The translations under genes and the position numbers were made by a program. Source: Hyalella azteca (Eukaryota; Arthropoda; Malacostraca; Amphipoda; Hyalellidae). From it: a DNA stretch of 64,000 nucleotides. The notes under the pieces were generated by a model that ran no database searches, had not been told where the DNA came from, and worked only from the letters and a program-made list of their open reading frames with translations. Positions 44,011 to 53,600 of the stretch are shown here, piece by piece. The stretch is taken from contig NW_025945795.1 in NCBI RefSeq assembly GCF_000764305.2, forward strand, positions 124,001-188,000, read 5' to 3'. Position 1 is the first letter of the stretch, and every line of letters starts with the position of its first letter.

Positions 44011-47000
44011 AAATTCATCGTCATCACTGTGTGGTAAACGTCATCAACAAACGCCTACGTTTTGGCTATCCATCGATATTTTATGTACCTTAATATCGGA
44101 GGTAATTTTTCACAAAATTCGATGTATATACTTCGAAACTATTTGTAATGTTTCTGTTCATTTATTCTTAGCTTCTATATAACATGCATACCGTGATTTT
44201 ACCCTGCTTTACCTTTTGAAGATTATATTTATAGCAGCATCAGACTATTTCCAATCGTCAGGATTGAATACAGAAACAAACAACCTGTGATTCATTTCAC
44301 ACTTCATTAAGACATTGTAGAATTGGTTAGGTTATAGAATATAGCTGTCTAGGTATAGTGTTGTATCAGCTTTCCCGCAACATCGTGATTAGAAAGAAAT
44401 TGTAATTATAAATGCAAACAAACGTGCATGGAAATTAACCTGCGTGCAATGAGTAACAAATTTAACACGTCCATTACTACAAAATTTTCCGGGTGCCTTA
44501 TGATATAACTTTTATTCCCAAAAATTCTATTAACCTAAACTTTGTCATGAATTCAAAAAATCTCCAGCCTATTTTTCGAAGTGCTAGTTTAAATTTTTCA
44601 ATGCAATAAGCAATTTAAATTATTTTTGCTTCAGTATTTGCAGTCCTCTTCAATATTGGCGATTTCAATGATACTTCCACGGCACGAGTTCGAAAAAACT
44701 GCTATCGATTGTAATTAAAAATTCAAGAGCATAATGAATAGTAGTAAATACGCACACTTTTCCGTGCTCCAATATTTGAAATTTTTTCGCTGATGACTTC
44801 AAAAGTCATGCCTCCAAACTGCCATCTTCTGATAACAATATATTTTCAATTGGCAATTCAATGAAAGGTCGTTTGCACGATCCCTGCGCTCTACTGTATA
44901 ATTGCTGTGTGTTGTTCCAGTATTCTCCTAATATAATATGTTGAGGAGGACAATGTGTGATCACAAGTTATCGATTTATCGATCCTAAACAACAAGGGTA
45001 AGGAGCTCTGAGTACTCCGGGGAATAAGCGTTAGGATGCGGCCAAATCTCAGCTCAAGTGAAAAGAAACGCTAGGCTTCAATGATCATCAATGGCCATAT
45101 CATCTACGAATATACCCACAATTATACACAGTTAAACTATGCTTGTAATATACTCTAATATACTCTATGTTACTCTATTACTAATGGGTATTTTTTACTC
45201 TTATAATGTGTATTATGCAATAATACACAATTAGGGCAGTATCTTCTATTAGAGTATATCATGCCTCATCTTCTTTCATTATAAAATAACGGAGATTGAA
45301 ATCTTGAAGCTGAAAACTATTCGATTACTCGCATGCGTCACCGTATGCTCAATTGCTGTCCATTGAAAGAAAAATGTATCCATTAAATTTCCAAGTGGTT
45401 CATGGTTTTCTGATGAATTGCAAGTATATATATACCATCTTATTAGTCTACTATCGTAAGTATTCTACCATCAAGTAGCTATATTCTACCCGACACCGAT
45501 TTTGTTTAACGTTCGCAGAGCATTGACTTCGTTTAAACATAAAAAACTTTATATTTTCGCTTAAGTATTCTATTTCGCTTAATATAAAAAATTCCATTAA
45601 TACCAGATTAATTTCGGATAGTTAAGTACCTGAAAATAAAGACTGGCAATAAAAATTTTAAAGTCATATAGTAATAAGGTCACGCAAATTCCATTAATAT
45701 CAGATTAATTCAATAAAATACTAACACTATAATCTATAGCTAATTCAGTCTAACATTAGAGATCCATTAATACATTTCTAATATAGATTCTTTTTATATG
45801 AATGAATGAGAATAATATCAATGAGATCAACGAACCTTGCGTAGGATTTTTTACACGCGTCTCCGCCATTCACATTCTCTTTAGATTCCCAGACAATGAA
45901 AAATGCGCTCCGGACTGCGTGCGATTCAGAGCAGCCAGGAACTCAAGGCAATAAAATGCACTAATCTCGTATACAAGAAGACTTGAATTCCATTCTTCGA
46001 CTAATTATGAACGCATAAAGATCCTTATAAATTAATGCTTTTTAATTGGGATCATAAAAACAAGCGGAGGTCATTGTTCTTCAGTTCCTGCAACAGGATA
46101 TAATGAGCCAATATTTTTTTTCCACCCGGCAGGGATTTTTTGTATTGCTTAATTTGTATTTTTATTCATATTGCATGACTGTATCGTAGGGCGCTTTTCT
46201 GCTTGAATTTTATCGAAATTCTTAAGATATTAACTTCATTAAGTTAATTCGGAAATTTTAAATTCGTGGTTTCTGAGGTCATTGTTTTCCAGAGCGCATC
46301 CACTAGCAACAGAGATGTTAAGGGTATTATCTCGTTAAAATAAATAATTGTCGATAACAATTTGTAGAAGATCGAATAACAATGTTATCATAGAGATCAA
46401 GTCTTTTAATTAAATTCAGAACTTAACCACACAGGCACTTATATGATAATATTGCGAATGAATGAAGTCCGTTAGTAATCAGAGTCGCGTCGAAGAGGCC
46501 ATGAAACCGGTTGGCCGAACCCTGAGGTCGGTCGATCGACGAAACTGAAATCGTTGCCGCACTCCGGGTGTTCCGAAAAAATATTGGTAGCTTTAATAAG
46601 CGAAGAATAGTAATGAAGTCATAGAAGAGGCACATTTTGTCGCTGCTGATAACATCGCAAATTCAGTGTGTGTATGTGTCGTGCAGTTCTTTTTTGTCAA
46701 TTTAGAGACGGATTATAGTCGGCCAGCCAAGGGGCCGCTAATAAACAGTTCGAGAATTGAGTTACTCTGGCATTACTGCAATGAGAATATTAAAAAAAAA
46801 CTTTTTTTTGAGAAGGCCATTGTAAAGTCAATGGCCGACGTGAGCTCTTCGATCTTACCATGACTTCCAATTGAAATGTACGCAGTTGATCAATAACTGA
46901 TTTTGCTTTATTTATTGAAAAAATTGGAACGATAGTTGGGAGCGGAAATTCATTAGGTGGTTTGTAATTAATATATTTCTAAATCATTTTCTAATGTTTG

Positions 47001-47210
47001 ATATAATAATGTGTTGATTATTCTTTATTTAAAAATAGGAAGCAGCTCAGGGAGCAAAATTTTTTTCAATTTCAACTAAATGATAGACGGAGCATAGGTA
47101 ATGAAATAAATTATATGTTCAGCTTTTTAGACTCCCATTGAACATCGATATAATATTAGCAAATATTAAAGATTATTATTTTAAATGAATGAGTAAACCT
47201 TCTTTGTTAA
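44011..47210. other. Non-coding DNA, no recognised gene
   Basis: A+T-rich with small repeats: CTCTAATATACTCTA and its inverse near 45145-45262, and AATTCCATTAATA(C/T)CAGATTAATT at 45589 and 45688. A balanced patch at 46470-46580 carries a 70-codon minus-strand frame without motif. The string AAAATTGGAACGATA at 46918 resembles part of U6 snRNA but nothing else matches. Confidence 0.45.
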
Positions 47211-47211
47211 T

Positions 47212-47320
47212 AGCCCATTTCGATGGAACTTTTACTTGAAATTGATGCTCAACTACCCATCTGGTAGTTATCATAATTGTGGTATCTTGCACTAACTGTA
47301 ACTCATCCCTGTATTGTATT
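47212..47320 (-). repeat. Left member of a diverged duplicate pair (partner 47625-47725)
   Basis: On the minus strand TRWVVEHQFQVKVPSKWAIN here aligns without gaps to TK(stop)VVEHQLLAEVLSKWALN at the partner. Differences are substitutions, so the two may descend from the same coding sequence, perhaps a transposon protein. No family was recognised. Confidence 0.6.
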
Positions 47321-47493
47321 ATCATAATTGTGGTATCTTGCACTAACTTTAACTCATCCCTGTATTGTATTATCATAATTGTGGTATCTTGCACTAACTG
47401 TAACTCATCCCTGTATTGTATTATCATAATTGTGGTATCTTGCACTAACTGTAACTCATCCCTGTATTGTATTATCATAATTGTGGTATCTTG
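47269..47493 (+). repeat. Minisatellite, 51-bp unit, about 4.4 near-identical copies
   Basis: Units read TATCATAATTGTGGTATCTT, then GCACTAACTGTAACTCATCC, then CTGTATTGTAT. Copies differ at only one position or so, so the array is young. It ends at a single N (47494), consistent with collapse. The 51-bp period (17 codons) keeps frames open on both strands, giving the MIIQYRDELQLVQDTTI-type peptide repeat on the minus strand. Because the flanking duplicate (47212-47320) also reads through in that frame, the array may have grown inside a former coding region. Confidence 0.95.
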
Positions 47494-47624
47494 NATTTTT
47501 TATATTAATTGATTTTTTTATATTTTAGTAGCATAGAAACTATAATAGAGGTCCATAGAGTATAATTAACACAAAAAATACACATAAAATAACTTCCATC
47601 ATATAGCCGGGTGGAAAGGGTTAA

Positions 47625-47725
47625 GAGCCCATTTCGACAGAACTTCTGCTAGAAGTTGGTGCTCAACTACTCATTTGGTTTCTTGTACTAACTGTAACAC
47701 ATTCCTGTATTGGATTATCGTTATA
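47625..47725 (-). pseudogene. Diverged duplicate of 47212-47320, with in-frame stop
   Basis: The minus strand encodes a peptide colinear with the left copy for about 30 codons, including VVEHQ and SKWA, with one TGA replacing a TGG codon. It has a single copy of the segment that is amplified as the 51-bp repeat in the left copy. This is consistent with two copies of one repeat family or a decayed coding remnant. Confidence 0.45.
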
Positions 47726-47845
47726 GCAGTTTTGTTTGTCGTGTGCTTCCATTGTGTTGTTGCTAACTTCATCATTTGTTTCGTTCATTATTCCCTTTTC
47801 TTTGTTTTCAATTGTGTTATGAAACCCCAATTTCTTCCAATGCAT

Positions 47846-48420
47846 TGATTTTCGATATTGTTTGCTTGCAGGTACTTCGAGGTTTTTATAACTACAGCAA
47901 CTTGAAAACGTTACGTTATTTCTATTTTTTTTCGTAAGCCTTCCAAGGATTTACACCGAAACTCTACCTGGCAATATTTACTATTAAAACATTTCCCATC
48001 ACAAGCCAGACAGGCCACGGCATCACTGCACCACGCCTCCGTCTCGGTCCACGTCTCTGATACCAAATTCTGATTTACTTACGGGAATCTGCTTTGATAA
48101 ATGGAGCTTTGGCGTGGCTTTTGAGCGAGCTTTGTAGCGAAATCGGATGACGCGCTCGTTATTCCCATGAATTGCCGGGCTCAAAATTAGATAGGCCTAA
48201 GGCCTAGGCTGGTGCAGTACATTCAGACCCCCTGCCTATTTTGCGTGGTTGGTCCTGAAAATAAATTCCATTTAATATATACAAATAATTAATTTAGTTA
48301 TATAATTGTGTAATAAAACCATAGGAGGTTCACGGGAAGCCAACGAATAACTATGCTGTAAGCCAACCATGAAGCTGCTATTATAAATGATAGACTACAA
48401 AATTTAACTTGTTTTTATGG
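47846..48420. other. Non-coding DNA
   Basis: A balanced patch at 48000-48240 includes overlapping palindromes AGGCCTAAGGCCTAGGC at about 48194-48210. No gene recognised. Confidence 0.45.
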
Positions 48421-49067
48421 ACAAATTATGCAATTAATTAATGATTAAGAAAATTTAATTACAGCCGAGGAGCCTAACGCGAGGTCTGCGAATGTCTGTC
48501 GGTCCTCATTAGCACAGCGCGTTGTAAGCTGCACCCACTTTTTAGTTCAAATAAAATCCAGTTAATTTTATTCGTTGAAGCCAGCGTTACATGAATTTTT
48601 GCCTAAACTCAGAACAGTTTTAGTACAGCAAATATAACTTACTTGAATATTTGACATGAATTTCTGCCTAAAACTCATAACAGTTTTAATACAGCATATA
48701 CAACTTACTTGAATATTTTACCTTAATTTCTGCCTAAAACTCATAACAGTTTTAGTACAGCAAATACAACTTACTTGAATATTTGACATGAAATTCTGCC
48801 TAAAACTCAGAACAGTTTTAGTACAGCAAATACAACTTAATATAGGCAAATTATGCAATTAATAAATGATTAAGAAAATTTAATCACAGCCGAGGAGTCT
48901 AACGCGAGGTCTGCGAATGTCTGTCGGTCCTCATTAGCGCAGCGCGTTGTAAGCTGCACCCACTTTTTAGTTCAAATAAAATCCGGCTAATTTTATTCGT
49001 TGGAGCCAACGTTACCTGAATTTTTGCCTAAAACTCAGAACAGTTTTAGTAAAGTAAATACAATAAC
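48421..49067 (+). repeat. About 225-bp duplication separated by a 66-bp tandem array
   Basis: Segment 48421-48652 recurs at 48846-49067 (425-bp offset) with few changes, including GCCGAGGAG(C/T)CTAACGCGAGG and GCGCGTTGTAAGCTGCACCC. Between them the tail of the first copy has been amplified into about four 66-bp units (CCTAAAACTCA(T/G)AACAGTTTT, then GTACAGCAAATACAACTTAC, then TTGAATATTTGACATGAATTT). Tail amplification evidently happened within one copy. Confidence 0.9.
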
Positions 49068-50159
49068 TTGAGATTACATATGGGGTCATTGGCTGGATTG
49101 GAATTTAACGCACATTATTATATCGAAAATATCAAGCAAAGCATAATGGTTCACACTTTATCTTTCTTTACGTTACAATAATATTTGATAAATCAGAAAT
49201 TGGGTTTTCTACTTAGCGAGCAACGGCAGTCGATTCATTAATTGTATGCATGCTTTATATTTAACATAAATGCTCTTATTTATCCACATCAATTGAAAGG
49301 AAAATTCAATGAAAATTTCGGCAAACAGCAAATATTCACCAAAAGCAAGTAAGAATTTCTCGCAACCCAAAATAGCGCAAGATATTTTATGATATGTTCG
49401 TGTAATCTCATTCTCGAACATATAATAAAAAATATATGTATCTATCACGATATATGTATCTATCACGCACAAAAAATCATACTCAGCTTTGAGGTTTAAT
49501 CATTTTATTTAGATTTTATCTAGAGTCGATTCTTGTAGGAAGTAATTATGCATAATCTGATATAGAGCACGTACTTAATTTCAAAAAGAATAATATTAAT
49601 AAAAAATATCTTTTATTCTGTCTTTTGTTTCTTATTCTTCTTCATTATATTTTGAAGATCATTTTTCATTTTCATTTTATTTTCATTATATTTTGAAGAT
49701 CAGTTTAACTATCAGTTCGCAATGTAATATATCGTTACATGGTCGAACTTTTATCCGCAATTCTTAATTGCTTTCATCATTGGAGATTACCAACTCGACT
49801 CAATTGCTCGCGTCTTTGCCTCTAAGACCAAACTAGTTCTTACATCATCGGGTTGGCGTCCGCTTAAAATGATGGTTGGACCGATGAAGGACCGATGAAG
49901 GCTCCGGATGATCAGCTTACATCACTAATGCTTATGTTGATCACAAGATCTACGAAGCACTAGATGAACCCTTCATAATGTGATGGCAGTTTTGATGCAC
50001 AATAAAATGGCCTTAGCTCTTGCTTCGTAGTTCTTAGAGAGTGTGAGTGATGTCACATTAGAAAGATTTTTAGTTATTCTACCATTATTTGCGCTATAAC
50101 AATAGATTCGTTAAGCTGTACATTTAACATCTGGAAAACAGTTAATTGGAAATAAACCC
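49068..50159. other. Non-coding DNA
   Basis: A+T-rich. TTCATTATATTTTGAAGATCA is repeated at 49642 and 49682. No gene recognised. Confidence 0.5.
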
Positions 50160-50665
50160 CATGCAGAAATTAGCCATGGAACAGAATCAATTTATAGCCT
50201 CTGCAGCAAACTTATCCTACAACAGAATAAGTTTTTAGTCCTTGCAGTAACTATTCCTCCTAAAGGATTACCATATTATAGTTCATTCCACCTACGGAAT
50301 TAGCTCATAATCTCTTCAATAACTACTCCTCATAAGAGATTACCTCATAGTCTCTTCAACAACTACTCCTCATAAGAGATTACCTCATATTCTCTTCAAT
50401 AACTACTCCTCATAAGAGATTACCTCATAATCTCTTCAACAACTACTCCTCATAGGGGATTACCTCATAGTCTCTTCAACAACTACTCCTCATAAGGGAT
50501 TACCTCATAGTCTCCTCAACAACTACTCCTCATAAGAGATTACCTCATAATCTCTTCAACAACTACTCCTCATAAGAGATTACCTCATAGTCTCCACAAT
50601 AACAACTCCTCCTACGGGATTACCTCATAATCTCTTCAACAACTATTCTTCCTAAGGGACTAATT
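50160..50665 (+). repeat. Minisatellite, 40-bp unit, about 9-10 good copies
   Basis: Units of AACTACTCCTCATAAGAGAT followed by TACCTCATA(G/A)TCTCTTCAAC. The left part (50160-50300) contains diverged units (CAGAAT(A/C)A, TTGCAGTAACTATTCCTCC). The plus strand is very poor in G. Confidence 0.93.
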
Positions 50666-50879
50666 AACTACCCATCCCTAACATTAGCATACAACATAGC
50701 AGCGTAGTCATGTTCTGTTACAAACTAAAGGCCAGTTAGTGTCACCAACTCAGAGACAACTTCTTTTTAAGATTGTTTCTCATTGAATCTTCCCTTGCTG
50801 GAGTTCTTTTTATGTAATCATGTATTTATGATCATTTCTTCCAGTATTAACTAGTCGTTGCATAGCGACTAACCGCACT

Positions 50880-51325
50880 TGCTGCCCTATTATCTAGTCG
50901 CATAATGGAGACTTACTGGACTTGTGGCCATATAATCTAGTCGTAGAATTGAGACTTACTGGACTTGTGGCCACATAATCTAGTCGTAGAATGGAGACTT
51001 GCTGGACTTGTGGCCATATAATCTAGTCTTAAAATGGAGACTTGCTGGACTTGTGGCCATATAATCAACTCGTAGAATGAAGACTTGCTGGACTTGTAGC
51101 CATTTAATCTACTCGTAGAATGGAGACTTGCTGTACTTGTGGCCATTTAATCTACTCGTAGAATGGAGACTTGCTGGACTTGTGGCCATATAATCTACTC
51201 GTAGAATGAAGACTTGCTGGACTTGTGGCCATATAATCTAGTCGTAGACAGTAGTCTTGCCCAACTTTTCTCATATAATCTAGTCATAAAATGAAGTCTT
51301 GCATGACTTTTAATCGTATAATCTA
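50880..51325 (+). repeat. Minisatellite, 43-bp unit, about 10 copies
   Basis: Units of TCTAGTCGTAGAATGGAGAC followed by TTGCTGGACTTGTGGCCATATAA. Edge units are more diverged (TTTTCTCATATAATC, TTTTAATCGTATAATC). It lies about 210 bp from the 40-bp array but shares no sequence with it. Confidence 0.93.
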
Positions 51326-51944
51326 TAAAACAACTCATGCACCTTTTTGCTTACGAAGGTAAATTAAAAATGCCCTTCCTGGCAACCCAACGGAAAGAAA
51401 TCTAGTTAGCATTTTAATGCCATAAAAATGCCTAGTGCCTTGTACGACCAGCGTGCGCCGCTCATAATTGTACGGGAAAACTGTTGCTCTGCAGGTACGC
51501 GAATGAATTAAATCGCAAGCAGGCCTAGGGTTTCGTTTTATACTGAAGAGAATACGTCGCATTTAAATCTAACAATGCCCGTGGCAATTATTTCATGAGA
51601 CTATGGGTTAAGATTTTTGTAATTGAATAGATTTCATATTCATATTTACCATACAGAGATTGAAAATATGTTCGAACTAAAGCTAAAGGGAAAACTTATG
51701 GTAATTGTAGTAAAAATGTATAAAAAAGTTATGCTGTTAGTTGAACATTGTGTTTTTTTCATAAATCATTCTAAAGTAAATGTTTATTGTTAGATAAATG
51801 AAATACGCCTGCGCACAATTCAGCGTATAGAAAACCAAACTCATAATATATGGCATTTGCATCTTCATGATTGTGAATTTATTGCAACATATCTTGCAGA
51901 GACCAGTCTGCCATCGCCGTATTATCAAGAATAGTTACGAGTTC
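51326..51944. other. Non-coding DNA
   Basis: No recognised feature; short minus-strand frames at 51335-51562 and 51737-51928 lack support. Confidence 0.5.
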
Positions 51945-52075
51945 ATTACTTCATCAACCAATCACTTTCGGCTTTTCAAGTTAAACTCACCAATCACAGA
52001 CGAGAAATCGGCCGCTACGTGTGCTTAGGATGCTACATGGTCTTATAGCAGGTTTTGATTGTACGGCCCCCAGGC
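51945..52075 (+). mobile_element. Decayed relic of the GGGCCCATACTTTC MITE
   Basis: Colinear but diverged match to the copies at 37985 and 60839: GTTCATTACTTCATCAACCAATCA, CACCAATCACAGACGAGAAA and TACGTGTGCTTAG occur in order, followed by a GTACGGCCCC end. The left terminal repeat is not preserved. Confidence 0.6.
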
Positions 52076-53067
52076 TACACGGGACTTCATGTGGTACAGA
52101 GCCTGACTTTTGCTACGTATTGAAAATAAATTTATTCTGAAAAGTGGTTCAGTGGAATTGATTGGAAATTACTGCAATTTTGTATGCTGACGCAATAACC
52201 ATAATGTGACAACTCTGTCTGAAAACCCATAAAATAATAATGATGGCACTGGCCTTATGAGACATTAAGAAATAAAGATTAAATTGAGAGCTGATCAATA
52301 CAGGCAATGTTGAATCAACTGAAATTAATGTTTATCCAATTGACTATAACGATTGTGAGTTTAGTTTCCTCCTTAGAAAGCTTTCGATTGCTCTCAGAGA
52401 TTTTAGTCAAAATTCTCTTTACATGTCTTTCCATCGGCTAATTGTTACTGAATTTAAGCGTCACTAAATTCCTGTTAAATGACAATAGATATTTTTTGTA
52501 GTTATTTTGTGTGCCATTCCTGCTATAATATAGTAGTTGTGATCCTTCAAATACTGTTTATCCCACACCATATCCCAAATTTGTAGTGGTGATTCTCCTG
52601 TACTACTATACTACCAGATACCACACAATTTTCCAACCATGGTATTGCGATCGATCCTCAACAACCACACCCGACCTTAAACACAATGTCTAACAATCAT
52701 TTTCCCGGTTTAAGTATGTCCCCCGTTTAGGTATATTAAATAATATAACATCATCAATAGATGTATTTAAATTTCGTAGTTAAACAACATCATCAATAGA
52801 TGTATTTAAATTTCGTAGTTAAATAACATCATCAATATAATAATTTCAATTTCTCATGCCCACAAGAACAACGTTATGAGAAGTGACGTGACTTGAGTCA
52901 TAACGGTGCGACGCGTGACGCTGCCTCGCTGCCCTGGCTCGGCGCTCGCATTCAAGCGACCATCAGACCAGCTACTCATTGAAGGCTCGGTCATAAGTCA
53001 GGATTGTTGGGGTTACCCTGAGACCAGATGACAGCTCCACTGCTGGATTAACTCACAATGATGCAAC
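52076..53067. other. Non-coding DNA with a three-copy short repeat
   Basis: At 52743-52850 the unit AACATCATCAATAGATGTAT followed by TTAAATTTCGTAGTTAAA occurs about 2.5 times with a 40-41-bp period. A G+C-richer block at 52870-53067 contains GTGACGTGACTTGAGTCA and CGACGCGTGACG but no frame. Confidence 0.5.
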
Positions 53068-53325
53068 TACAGGGTGCGGCGTGGGAACTTACTCTTTTAA
53101 AAAAATCACAAAGTAAAAAGTATTAAAGATAGCGTTTTAATTCTTTCTTTTTTACAAAGAGCTACATTTAAAGTTTCGTTGGGTTTACTTACAAGTTTAA
53201 TTCTTGAATATTACATCTTGTAGGTGACCTCCATGCTGTTCAATACATTTTGTCAAGTGGAAAGGAAAGTCGATAAGTAGATCGACGCCTCTGTTCCCAT
53301 CAGTGATCTGCTTATCGACCTTTCA
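53068..53325 (-). pseudogene. Tc1/mariner-type transposase, C-terminal relic with terminal repeat
   Basis: A minus-strand frame of 41 codons (53200-53322) ends DFPFHLTKCIEQHGGHLQDV then IFKN and a stop at 53197-53199. A C-terminal (K/R)CIxxxGGH(L/F) segment shortly before the stop is typical of Tc1/mariner (IS630) transposases of insects. About 125 bases beyond the stop lies TACAGGGTGCGGCGTGGGA (plus strand 53068-53086), fitting a TA target site plus a CAGGGTG-type inverted terminus. The catalytic region and the other end are missing, so this is a dead 3' fragment. Confidence 0.6.
53269..53319. repeat. Imperfect 15-bp inverted repeat within the transposase relic
   Basis: GTCGATAAGTAGATC (53269-53283) and GATCTGCTTATCGAC (53305-53319) pair with one mismatch around a 21-nt spacer. 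The arms extend weakly into flanking GAAAG/CTTTC. It overlaps the 5' part of the transposase relic frame, so the frame left of 53284 may not be genuine transposase sequence. Confidence 0.7.
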
Positions 53326-53469
53326 TTTTCGTACCCAAAAGCAGGCACGAATTTACGGACCGTACAAAAGCAATGGCTTTCCATTGTCATCGCCGGGCCT
53401 GGCGTCCAAGGGGCTTCCGCCCTCTGTGCTCTCTATAAAATAATACAAATACATCCAGAAAAATCAATG

Positions 53470-53600
53470 GGGCACAGTGTCCAAATAGTGGCACTTTTTC
53501 TGTTCGTAAAACTGATACGCCATTTAGTCGGGCCAAACTGGGTCATGATGACCCATACAAAGACAGAAAGTGCATAGCTATTTGGGCAAAATTTCATGCA
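53470..53600. mobile_element. Palindromic MITE, intact copy (paralogous empty site for HINE copy A)
   Basis: Terminal inverted repeats CCAAATAGTGGCACTTTTTC (53481-53500) and the complement of ACAGAAAGTGCATAGCTATTTGG (53563-53585) flank a centre with GGGTCATGATGACCC, itself palindromic. It aligns with 5427-5475 plus 5661-5720 but lacks the 185-bp HINE present there, with the junction at CGCCATTTAGTC. No coding capacity; non-autonomous. Confidence 0.75.

Noticed and set aside
46915..46935. U6 snRNA fragment (AAAATTGGAACGATA)
   Set aside because: The match stops after 15 bases; no other U6 segment is present.
3182..51325. CRISPR arrays
   Set aside because: The regular repeats are head-to-tail minisatellites with no unique spacers, in eukaryotic DNA.
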